Assembly: GCA_028023455.1 (NCBI GenBank)
Contig: JAQFVV010000055.1
Location: 7,162,030-7,226,029, forward strand
Origin: Epiperipatus broadwayi
Taxonomy: Eukaryota; Onychophora; Udeonychophora; Euonychophora; Peripatidae
Direction: 5' to 3'
DNA length: 64,000 nucleotides
Below are positions 30,001 through 42,000 of this stretch, piece by piece. A program made the translations under genes and the position numbers. Each line of letters opens with the position of its first letter. Position 1 is the first letter of the stretch. The notes beneath the pieces are model-generated. The model had not been told where the DNA came from and ran no database searches. It worked only from the letters and a program-made list of their open reading frames with translations.

Positions 30001-33000
30001 GCTATTTCTGTTCCTTAATGAATTGCCCTTTGTTTTACTAATTCTTTAAAAATTTAGCTGTGTTGCTAGTAAATATGCATGGGTGCTGGAATCCTCCTGT
30101 TGGCAAAGGTCATCATCGTTCAAATCCGTTTCCCCTTATTTTACTCCGCGGTTCCCAGTCCTGTGCTAAAATGGCACATGGGAATTATTTCGCATATGTC
30201 CCCACAGTTACGAAGCTCCTGGGTGCGGGCTAGGCTTGAGCTGTGAGTGGGCTAGAGATGTCCCAAATAAAAGGCAGAATGCCTACCCAATGCCAAGACC
30301 TTTCGCCATCTTTTAAAGTTGCATACTCATAAACTGCACCCCTCCTCAGCATATACTCGCTAGCACCACCGTATATTTCCCTTATTACTTATTAAAAGAA
30401 TTCTATTTAAATGAATTTCAAATCCGTTCAGTATAGCTCGATCTTATAATCTATTCGCGAGCGACTCTCGATCTCCATTTAAATCACCAATTATAAATAT
30501 TTTAGAATATTTCAAACTCTATTAGACTTTACGTGACTCGCATATGCCTACCATGTCACTATATTTTAGACACGTTATCTAAACGAACCCAAGTATGAGG
30601 TATCAGCCATCTTGTTTGTTTATTATATAACTATCCAATTTATATCGCTAAATTATTTTATTATCAAATTATTAAAATCTTATTTATAAATTTATTTCTT
30701 TTTTTCTCTATTTATTCGGGGTGCAATATAAATTACATAGTACATTAAACTTATCTTTGGCACATCTATAAGTTATTGTTAAATTAACCTAGGGCTATTT
30801 TAGATTTAGAGTCTTTTGTTTTCTCCCTGATCACCGGCACCGGCATGAAATTATACTATTAGTAGCATCAAATGTGTTATCACATAGAGGGCGTTGTGGA
30901 GTTTGGACTTTGGATTCGAACTTGGGATTTCTGGGAGGTAACTCTCCTAGTGTTGAGTTCTATGTCCCGGGTTTAAATTCTGCAGTGTGTTAACGAGATA
31001 GACATGTTTTGACTGTTACAATATAACAATAAAAATAATAAATATAATGGTAATTAACTATTATATACAGTCTTTCAAACCACACAAATACTTTTGGTTA
31101 ATTCCTTAACCCTCCTCAACTGCCATTAAATTAAAAAAAACATAATGGAAGCAAACATCATCCACTCAAATTCCATGAATCCTGAATTTTAATGTTAGTT
31201 TTTATTTTATTTCTATTTATTAGAATTGCCTCCTTAAGTTTTCTTTTGTTATGGTTTTTTTTTCATGTAGAATCTTAACATTTTCAATATCAAACATAAA
31301 TTTATATTTACATGTCCTTTCATGATCCAATAAAACTAAAGCAGTCATTAATTAAATCATTATTATTTTTACTTTTCACATGCTTGTATAACAATTCATG
31401 CTCCTTTAATCTTTTTTCAATACTGCACCTCAATTCATCTATATATGATAACATACATTCATAGAAAATATGATACAGAATATTACTTTTCTGCTTGGCA
31501 GGTATGACATTTATAGAATTATTCACTATCTTATTAATGTTATTTGTAATACAAAATAAAACATTAAACGCATCCTTATATATATCCTTAAAAAATTTCA
31601 CTTGAGTATTTGAAATATATGGAATAGATATCCATTTTTTATTATTAATCTTCAAGTCTTTTAAATCATTATAACTTTTTAAATTGACATAAAGTATTAT
31701 TAATTTGTTCAATCTTATGTTGTGTATCAAATTTGTGGATGTATGTTATCATATATAAGTGAATTGAAGTGCAATATTGAAAAAAGATTAAAGGAGCATG
31801 AATTGTTATACAAGCGCGTGAAAAGTAAAAATAATAATGTTTTAGTGACTGCTTCAGTTTTCTTGGATCGTGAAAGGACATGTAAATATAAGTTTAGGTT
31901 TGATATTGAAAGTCATGAAGAGAGAAACCGTAATAAAAGAAAAATTAAGGAGGCAATTTTAATAAATAGGAATAAAATGAATATAATTAATAGGCAAGCT
32001 AACTGCTAACATTAAAATTCAGGATTCATGGAATAGAGTTGATGATGTTCTGCTTCCGTAATGCTTTTTAAATTGAACGGCAGTTGAGGGAGGGTTAAAG
32101 AATTAATTGAAAGTGTTTCTGCGAATTGAAAGACTGCATATAATAGTTAATTACTGTTATATTTATTATTTTTATTATTATTACAATAGTTTTTAATTAA
32201 TGGATATTTTATTTGTATTATATATTTGTGAATGAAGATCCAAATAGATGGGCAATAGAGTATTATGACCCCATTGCTATATTATAATTGGTCACTTTTA
32301 CAATCGGTTTTATCATTTTTTATTTAGAATTTCAACATAAGTTTCAGTAGTGATTCTGTTATTTCAAATAATGACATTACTGTATCTTTAATTAATACAG
32401 TTACTTTCATTAATTTTTGCTATTATATTTCTTATAATTTATATTAAAATGGAAATATAAACATATTTATATGATGATTAAACTTTGTTGACAATTAATT
32501 GAAAAGTAATATCAAACTATTATAGTTAGTATTGCTTTCCAATAGATCATTTAAAAGGTATATTATGAATATGTATATTTGTGCTTGCACATTTATATGC
32601 AATAATTTTATTAAAACTTGTATTGTAACATTTGTAGCTGGTGCAATACCTGACGCTGCAATGATACATGCTGCTCGGAAACAACGTCAGCAGGCAAGAG
32701 AACAAGGAGACTTTATACCTATTGTTGATGATACTCAGAGATTTGAAAACAATAAATCTAGACTTGTTAGGTAAAATCTTGATTCCTTTTTTTTTTTTAT
32801 CTAAATTTTAGCTGTATAAAAATTTTATTTTTAACTTAGTGTATGATTGCAATTTTACACTTGTATTCAAAATTTTATTTTTTTATTCTTCGCCATTTTT
32901 TTTACGACTAATTTTCAGGAAATCATATGCAAAAATTATGTTGGTGATTTAAGATTATACCAATATTAAGAGTAATAATAATATTTAAACATTTCCATGC

Positions 33001-36000
33001 AAATTTAATACAATGCACTTTCTCATATTTTTTTTAACAATCTTGGTTAAAAAGTATAATAAGATTGTATTATATTGTGTACAGAAATGTTTAAATACCA
33101 TTAATCTTTATCTTAGAATTAATATAACTTATGCTGCAAAGATAGTGGGAAAAGAAGGAATATTTTATAAAGACCAAATTCTTAAGAATATAAAACCTTT
33201 TTAATGAAATATTTATCAGGAAAATTTGCATGTTTGCGATCTAAAGGCCAACAGTGTAACATTTTATATACAATTTAATCTATTTTAAATTTTATACAAG
33301 CTAAATTAAAACCAAGGTAGAAAAAAATTTTGAAGTGTCTATTTTATCTTTTTTTTTAATTTTTATAGATAACTTTATCCATGTGGGGAAATATTAGATT
33401 TTTTTATTTTATTCTAATGTAATAATTATTTATCAAAATCTTTTACTGATATTTTTAATAACTTGGCCAAAGGTGAAAATCAACTCATTTTTATGTGACC
33501 ATATTCTTTATTTTATTGTTTTAATATTTTATAATTTTAGGATTCATTATAAATTCAAACTCTTAAGTTGATTCACAGAGCATTCTCTCATGTAGGATAA
33601 ATAAAAAAAAAACTTTTGAATTACTCTTTCTTCTATTTTTGATAATGAACTAATTTGAAGGCTATCGTCCAATTTTCCTATGATTTCTCCGAATATTCCT
33701 TTTTTTTTTTTTCACTATAAAGTTTTTAATGATTTAATATTATTTATCCAAGTATTTGATTTTAATTAATGCTAATCTTCAAAAGAATAAGTAAAACTAA
33801 AAAAGAATGTTGAAAATGGTAATAACAGATAAATAACCAAATTTACCAATAAAACATTATTAAATAAGTAGATTGGCCTTGAGGTGCTGCTTAAATTGAT
33901 TAATTTTCTCTTTTATTCACACCCATTCAAATCTATATAAATATATTTCCTTTTTGTTTTTTATCCACAATTTTTCTAATTAAATGATGACTTGTAAAAT
34001 AAATACTCTCAGAAAAGAAAATAGCATGTATGTTATTATTATTTTTTTCTTCTCAGAGAACTTTTAAGTTTGATGGTCTAATTTGCTATCAGAGTTTGAA
34101 CTCGAACTTAGGAATCAATCATTCAGTAAGGCATCTGTTTTCATTGTAATCAACATATTCCTAAGATCCAATGGATTTTTTAATCAGTGATGAGGTAGAT
34201 GCTTAATTTTCCACTTCTAGGTTCCAATGCATTTCTTGCACCAACAGTCATATGGTGGTTTGTTTGATTAACTGTTCTTAAAATCCAATATGGTTCTATC
34301 TGACCATTTATAGGATCAATATATTTCATAAAGCTTTTTTGCATACTATCCAAGCTTCGTTACCTGAACAAATAGACTTTGTATTTTTGCAAAAATATCA
34401 TCTTTTATAAATTTATCTACAAACTAAGAACTAATAACATTTATAATATTACTCTTTATCAATCTTGTCATAAACAAATTATCAAGCAGCCTTTCAAGCT
34501 GAAAAACATTAGGCGGTACATCTGTAGATATGTAGATTCTTGTAAACTTAGAAAAACAAATGGTAGTTTGTTAACTCCATTAATGACTTGAGTTGAGTTT
34601 ACTTTGTTTAAAATTAACTCCATTATTTATTTATTTTTGTGTTTCTATTCATTTCCATTGCTCTGAAAACTTAAAACATTTTTAGTAACTATTTTAATAT
34701 TTTGGTTTTTCTGGTTTTTTTTTTCCATTTATAATAAAGCTAATTAATTGTTTTAATAGAAGATTAATATCTTGTTAAAACCAGTACATTTACATACATT
34801 ATCTGTTTTTTTCTCTTTAAATTCTTGTTAAACCTAATTGTAATTTGTAATCGAAAACTAATGAATTAAATAAACTTCTTTATTTGACTTGAATATCCAT
34901 AAAAAATCTATTGGATTTTTTAAAAATCTAACAGCAAAATAAACAAAAAGTTAGAAATTTCTATTCTGTATATATAAAATAAATAAAACAGAAATAGTAC
35001 AAAAGTCCTGGATGTAAAAATGGATACTCTTATAAAAAAGAATAAAACTACCGTTAAAAATCTGCCAGAAAAGAGCATCTAAAAATACAATATTCTAAAA
35101 AAGTATTAATAATTACTTATTTAAGAATAAATTTGCTCCGGTGCAGTTAAATATATGTTAAAGAAATTAAGCAAAAAAAAATAGAACTTGAATTTTTCCT
35201 CATAGCGAAACAATATTTTATTATGACCATTAGATTCTATACATATGATTTCCAAATTAAGTGTAGGCAAAATAAAACTTAAGCAGAAACACAGCATCTG
35301 CAGTGAAAAACTTTTAATTATTTATTTAACAATAAATTTTCTCTACCTAATTAATAAAATAATAGTATGTAATGTGCCCACGTTAAATATATGTTAAATA
35401 AAACAGAGAATAAAATCATAATCCTTGCTTTTATTTTTTTTGTCTTTGGGGAAAAAAGAGTGTCGGAGTTTAGTCGGTGTCAAAGATGTAGTGTTATTAT
35501 ATAAAAAAATTCCTGTGTGTTTTGTTTTTTGCAATTCTGTTATTTAATATTAATGTAGTTATCAAATAACATAAGCGCATATAAACACTGTAACCATTTA
35601 TTTTGGCTCAATGATAGTAAACTTTATTCAATGATCCAGCATGTAAAATTTTAAATTTTAATTCGTAATAATTTATTAATATATTGAAAATCAGTGTGTA
35701 AAAATCAGTTATAGATTGAAATGCTTGTTGGATTATAATTTTCCAATTAAGCAAAAGCTCACTAAGAAATATCCTGAAAGTGAAGATGACTTGGACTGTT
35801 AAAGACACTGGAAAATCTGATAGAGTGGATATTTATCTTGTAAACATTTTATCACAAGTTCCAGTGGCAGCTATTTCAAATAATATTTTAATAGTATTAA
35901 ACCAATTTGGAAGTATGAAAATATTTAACACTTTACTATTATTATTAAACAGTAATTAAAAGACAACAAAATCAATTTATAATTCTTCAAAATTTTTTTA

Positions 36001-39000
36001 AACAATCTTTAAATATATTGTATTGTAATTTAAAATAATATAAAATAGTCTAGGTGGTCGTCATTAGAGCAGCAAATTAATTATTCACACTGTTCAGTAT
36101 TGGCCCATTTAGGACCAATCATGTAATGTAATACAAGGTAAAAATATATAACAAAGTTTGTAAAGGGGGGGGGGGCATTAAGAAAAAGAGAATCGGAATC
36201 AACAGACTTCAATTCTAAGCTTATAAAATAAGAAAAAGCTAAAAAAAAAAAAAAATTGGAAAATTTGGAATCTACTTGAATGAGATTATAATATATTGTT
36301 CATTTAAAAATATGGAATAGAAAATCTTAAAGCCTTGTATTGTTTCAACACTGTTTTTCATCGATCTTATGATTCTTAATGTGCCTACTGGAGAAGCTAG
36401 AATGACTGCTATCTGGATAATTATTTGCCTCAACATATACTATTTCAAACGCAGAACAATTCCAGAAAACGTAAGCAATTTCTTTTGTTTATGTCAGTCA
36501 ATTGTCAGATTTAATAATAACACGGAAATTATTTAGACTGAAGAAGAAAAAGATTAAAGTGTTTTGATTTTCGCAGAAAAATACATTTGTTTATAAATTA
36601 TCATCTCAATAAAAATAATTCGAAATAATTTTGAAGAAAAGTATCAGGAGATCTAGTAAACAAATCAAAAAGTCATTTTTAAATCATAAAATTTAATCAA
36701 TTTAAAAAGAAAAATGCATGAATTTATGTCTTATTTTCATTAAAGAAGAAAACTCATCTGCTAGTGGTGTTTTAGCGCGAATTTGCTTAGCTATTGAAAA
36801 TGGAAAAATGACAGATTATTAATGCCAAGGATATCGTATTTATAATTGAATAAATTCTTCTTAGTATTATTAAATATATATTTGCTGATAGAAATGAATA
36901 AATAAATATCTACTTTTTAGTCTTATTGTGCAACTTGCAAATTAATAATATTTTAAAATATTTTAAAATTGCCCAGATCATTTAAAGTTATTACAGATAT
37001 AACCGTGGACGGAAAAACAAAGTAAATAAAATCAATAAATGATTTTAAAAATTTGAGCTTGTTAATGGTAATGAAACTACAAACTTATTTAAGGAAAATT
37101 ATCTATAGAAAGTATGAATAAACCTATTTTAACTGTACTTCCTTGGAAGTATTTAAATATTATCTCACTATGCTGACATCGATACATAAATCAATAAATG
37201 ATTTTAAAAGAATGCGTTTGTAGATCGTAATAAACCTATTTTAATGGTATTGCCTTGGAAAAGTGTTTGAATATTGTCTCACTATGCTGACATCGATAAT
37301 AATAATCAATATATATATATGCGTTACTTAGGAATATTTGCATATGATATCCGTTTTCTTGTCATTTTCTCATAAAGATGAAACAAACCTTGACTAATAG
37401 GATAAAATCCAATGGGAGAAAGTGTTTATTATTTATTTTTTTATTGCTATGTTTAGTGTTATAATATTTACATCATGTGTTATTCAGGGATTTTTTTTTT
37501 TTATATATATTTATTGTAGTGTAAAATATATTTAGTAAAAGGATGTAGAGATGTATAAAGATATATACATTTATCACATATACTTTTGCTATTTTCCCAA
37601 TTAAGGGAAAACATAATAGTAAATATCATTTATCTGGAGAAAGAGAGAAATGTTTATCTCTCGCACTGCTAAAACAGATTTTAATATTTTATTGAAGGGT
37701 GAACAAACAGACCCAAACTTATCAAAATTATACACATAATGACACAATTGTTCTATTAGATGAAATAATTAATATAACAGCATTTTCATTTCTTAATTTT
37801 GCCTATGAATAAACGTGTCCACTTTAAATACAAAATGTAGGTTGATGTTCATTGTTTACATGTGCATGGCTTGCTATAACAAAAGTATAATTATTATTTT
37901 AAAATGATTAATGGTCATTTTACTTATATGTTGGTGGTTGGTTTATAAATACATTAATAGTCGCTGCATTGTGAAATGGAATATTTGTGTTTCCACTTTT
38001 ATTGCTAGTGTTATTTTACCTTGCTATTGTATTGATAAGGTTTTGTGACAGCTTTTAGCTGGTAAGTATGTGCCACATATAATGGCATCAAATAGAATTA
38101 TATTAATGTTAATATTGTGCATGGGCTGATGAAGAATCCCCCATTGCTGATTAAATGAGAGGATGATATTGTCGAGGCTGATTAATAGTTAGTGCTTAGT
38201 TAGCATAGTTAATCCCAGGAGAGGATATCCATGATCTGAATTCTATTTCCCTGTGATGAGGTACTGCCCGCACTTTTATACCTATGAAGGTATTAGAATT
38301 GGCCATATTATTGTACAACTATTATGTTGTTTTGTAGAGCCTCCCTTTATTATTTGGTCCCTCATGAGGTTATATAGTTAGTTTTCCACCATGTATGGTG
38401 AAGTTTAGTATTTCAAAATCAAATAGCAAGGATAAGATAAAGTTAGATTAAAGGACACTGGTCTATCTATAGTGTTTGCCTAATTAGAATAGTGTCTTTA
38501 TGATGTTGTATAATCTTTATCAGTTTATAAACAAACCAACCAAAACTTACTAGTGATTGTAGAACTTCTATATGAAAGAGCAAGGGTTGCACAGGGACAA
38601 TGTTGATTTATCTTCATCAAATGGTGATTCGCCGATGGATCGGTAAGATAAGTTAACTATTAAAATGATTAGGTTGTGGACATAGGTAATGTTTTGGTGT
38701 CTTGTGTTCATTTGACTTAGGATATCTGTCCCCACATCAATACAAGGAATTTTTTTCATAGTAAATGATAATAAATTACTACTTGTACTGAATATGATAA
38801 TTGCCCTTATCATATTCTAATAAATAAGATATCTACAGTTTAATACACTAAATTATAACATAGAGTTTTAGATTTAAAAAGTTGAGTATATCCCAAAGAC
38901 CTAAATATATTTTGTTTTATAATTTAACTGCTAAATTAGCTTAAAGAAAGTTTAACTATCTTATTCTATGAAATCGAATAATAATAGAAACATATCCAAT

Positions 39001-42000
39001 AATAATAGTGATACTATGAATATCACTTTATTAATTTGTATTACTTACTATGTGTATAGTCAATGGGATACCCATTATTCTCAATCCCTGATTTTATTTA
39101 ATGATTTCGTCTTATTTCATGCATTGTGTCTGGAATAAAGTTGTAAGTAATGTAAATAAATCTTGTTGTGTTAAAAATTTATTTAGTTGTCAGTAGTCTT
39201 ATTGCTAATGACCACACACACACAAATTATTATTGTTATTGCTATCGACAAATCCTATGATTATATGGAAATCATCATCGATCAATACTGTATAAGTCAC
39301 TATATGTTGGTATATCAGAATAATTTTGTTAAGCCCTATAATTTATGAGTATATCTACGGCATTATTACTTAATGATCAAAATACTGTTAACCTAGAGTG
39401 AGTATTATTATATACTAAAAGATTAAACACTTAATATTGGTTTAATCCATTTATTTGAACCTGCAGATCTATCATTCACTGATCTTGATCACATTGTTTA
39501 TAATTATTTGAGAAAAGGAAGTTAGTAAGTTATGGTGTTCAGCTATTGAAAAATTATTCCTACTTATTGAAGCTAAAGTTTATCATGGTCGGGAATTTAT
39601 AAAGTTTCTTTGAAATTATTAAATATTTTTTGTTAATTCGATTTTGTATCAAGAGCCGTTTTGTGCATTATATTTGGGTAGTGGCAAAATCCCTCTCACT
39701 GACCCAAGTATATCTTGTATAACAATCTTTAAGTTGTTTGAACCCTGAGAAGAATAAGTTATTAATTTGCAATATAGGATTTGAATTTATGGTAAATTTT
39801 ATATCTAGTTATTAATTGTAGTTGGATTTGAGTTGTGTTACATTCACTGTTTTATGAAAAGTCAACTAAACTTTAAAGTATAAATTGCTTCTTTTGTCGT
39901 AAATGTATAGCTTGTTTTGACTTTATGGTGAATATTCTGGTTTTGTTAAGCTTGGAATCCCTATTTTATTTAGTAGCTTACTATCATTTAATTCAATATT
40001 TAGAGTTCTGGACATCACCTTTCATCATCATCATTCTTCTCTGTCATTTCAATCTTTCTTTATTTCTTTATTCTTCTTTCATCCTAATTCATTATCCTAA
40101 TTAACTCACCATTCACTAGCTTTTATTCCGTTATTATCTTCATCATCCATTAACTCTTATTCTACCATCATCTTAATCATTCACTATTCTGATACATCTT
40201 CATTCTTTTCTCTTCATTCTCAGACTCATTTCATTTTATTATTTAATTATGATTTATTTTCCATCATCCATTTAGTCATCTACATCCTAATTTACCTATT
40301 GCTTAATTCATAATTTTAATTTCATATTCATTCCATCGATCTAATTATTGTTTATTTATTGGTTTGATAAATATTAAATTTATTTCATAACCTTTTGTTT
40401 GTTGGTTTGTTCATGGATTTTAAAGCTAGTTTGACCAGAAGTTATTAATCACCTTGTAATCTTCTTTAAGTTTATAGTTTCATGCGAGCTTAGTCAATAA
40501 AGAAATCGTCTCTTTAGTTTAACATTTATTTTTAGGCGTATATTCTAGATTAGTTGTAGCTAGGAAGGTTACAGAGGAAGATATGGTTCCAAACATATAA
40601 TTTGACTGGCTAGATTAGTAGGAAGGTTACAACACATAGATGTCAAAATTGTGTTCTTTGAAAGTAAATATAACAATTGTACTCATTTTTTTTTGATTGG
40701 AGAGTTATTTTTGACAAATGGCCATGATGATTTTTTAAAATTAGAAATAAAATCAATCTAGCAAAGTGTCTTTTGTAATTTTTCTGTTCAATGATTACAC
40801 ACTTTCTTTTAAAAATGTATTAGTCACATAATATAATTTGTCATGCATCATTATTTTGAATCATATATATTTGTGTGCATATTATTTTTTTTAATATTAA
40901 TTTTAGGGATGATGACAATGATTTGAGTGACCCTGATGATGAAGAAGAAGGCCGTATTAATTTTACTGTAAATACATCAGCTCAGGAAAGACAAAAAACT
41001 GTAGAAGCTTTTTATTCTGCAGAGCATGGAGGTTAGTTTACTAACATTAATATATTACTTATATTACATACAGACTGCTTATTTTCATATTAATTTTTAT
41101 AGGAAGTGATGAAGATGATCGTGCCGATGGTGAATTTGAATTATGGGAACAAGAACAAATTAGGAAAGGAGTTAGTATTCCACAGGTATGCATTTTACAA
41201 TTTATTTAATATCCGGACCAACTGATGAGTGCTGGTTTAGCACGAAATACATATATTGGAGATCATTTATCTTTTCTGCATGCATGTGGTCATGTATATT
41301 GGTTGTATAAGATGAAATGGATGATTGAAGGGAGCTTGAAAGTCTGGGTTCAAATCCCTTTTAATTATAAATATTGCATTCAACCATTGCCTTTTTCTAT
41401 CCAGCTTTCTAAACCGTTTGTGGCATATTTTACTATATGCTTGTAATCGGGATGTACATAAGTCCCAGCGAAAAGGTGACTGGTTCTCTCCAAGTTGCTT
41501 GGATCACCATCCCTTAACATATGTTATGTAGTGACAATTTAACTATTCTTAACAAAAATTTTAAAGCGTTAGCATATCTGGGTTATGAATTACAACATGC
41601 TTTAATCGATAATTTAACAAAGTGCTAACACTAAATTTTGGTTTAAATTGGGCAGAATTGCTACTGAAACATTTGAAATGATTTCATTGTAGTGTGAATT
41701 ATTAAGGAGGCCATGAATCTCAAGAATGTTTTCAAGGGGTTTGCTAAATTTCTTGGTGGCAAATGAAGTCTTGAAGACTAACCACGAGGTATGAAACACA
41801 TTGCCATAGTTTATGTAGTAATTTGTGATTTACACATTCTATTACCTTAACATTTTATGGCGTAGCTAAACTTTCACATGCATTGATACAGAGATGGCCC
41901 TGCAGGCAGTTTGGAGAGAAAGCCAGTTACCTTTTCACGGAGATATATCTTTATTAAAAATAAACGTGCTAGAGTTTATTTGATCGTATAATATTGATCA

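Larger units (their letters stand above)
31021..32190. mobile_element. Penelope-like element remnant: inverted pair of GIY-YIG ends
   Basis: Two arms, about 31021-31465 and 31730-32190, are reverse complements with scattered differences (roughly 85-90% alike by eye) around a spacer of about 265 bases. Each arm codes the same domain. The - strand copy (31730 down to 31320) reads WISIPYISNTQVKFF, IPAKQKSNILYHI, then SYIDELRCSIEKRLKEHELL. The + copy (31722-32009) reads SYISELKCNIEKRLKEHELL and later KRKIKEAILINRNKMNIINR. These match the linker (IPYI...., KSNIVY.I.C), the Y-I-G..T...R.KEH core and the basic ..EA..I....P.LNR end of the GIY-YIG endonuclease of Penelope-like elements. The catalytic YIG is mutated. 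Inverted terminal copies are a known arrangement for this class. The RT part is absent. Confidence 0.72.
28446..32637 (+). other. Intron 3 (about 4.2 kb, phase 1)
   Basis: GTAAGC donor, TTTGTAG acceptor. Contains a GC-richer unclassified block (28720-30870) and the Penelope-like inverted pair (31021-32190). The remainder is AT-rich without visible features. Confidence 0.85.

Noticed and set aside
34379-34591. Open frame whose C-terminus (NIRRYICRYVDSCKLRKTNGS) recalls the zinc-binding end of Ty3/Gypsy integrase
   Set aside because: Only one short segment fits; the His pair and the second Cys of the zinc finger are missing and upstream translation does not continue the match. Chance resemblance cannot be excluded.
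36400-36471. ATG-started 23-codon open stretch before GTAAGC in twin copy A as a coding exon
   Set aside because: The aligned stretch in copy B codes a different peptide with a different start and frame; no coding conservation.
41225-41446. 73-codon open frame directly after exon f
   Set aside because: It begins inside the hammerhead and runs through the repeat; it is not in a spliced frame and has no conserved match.
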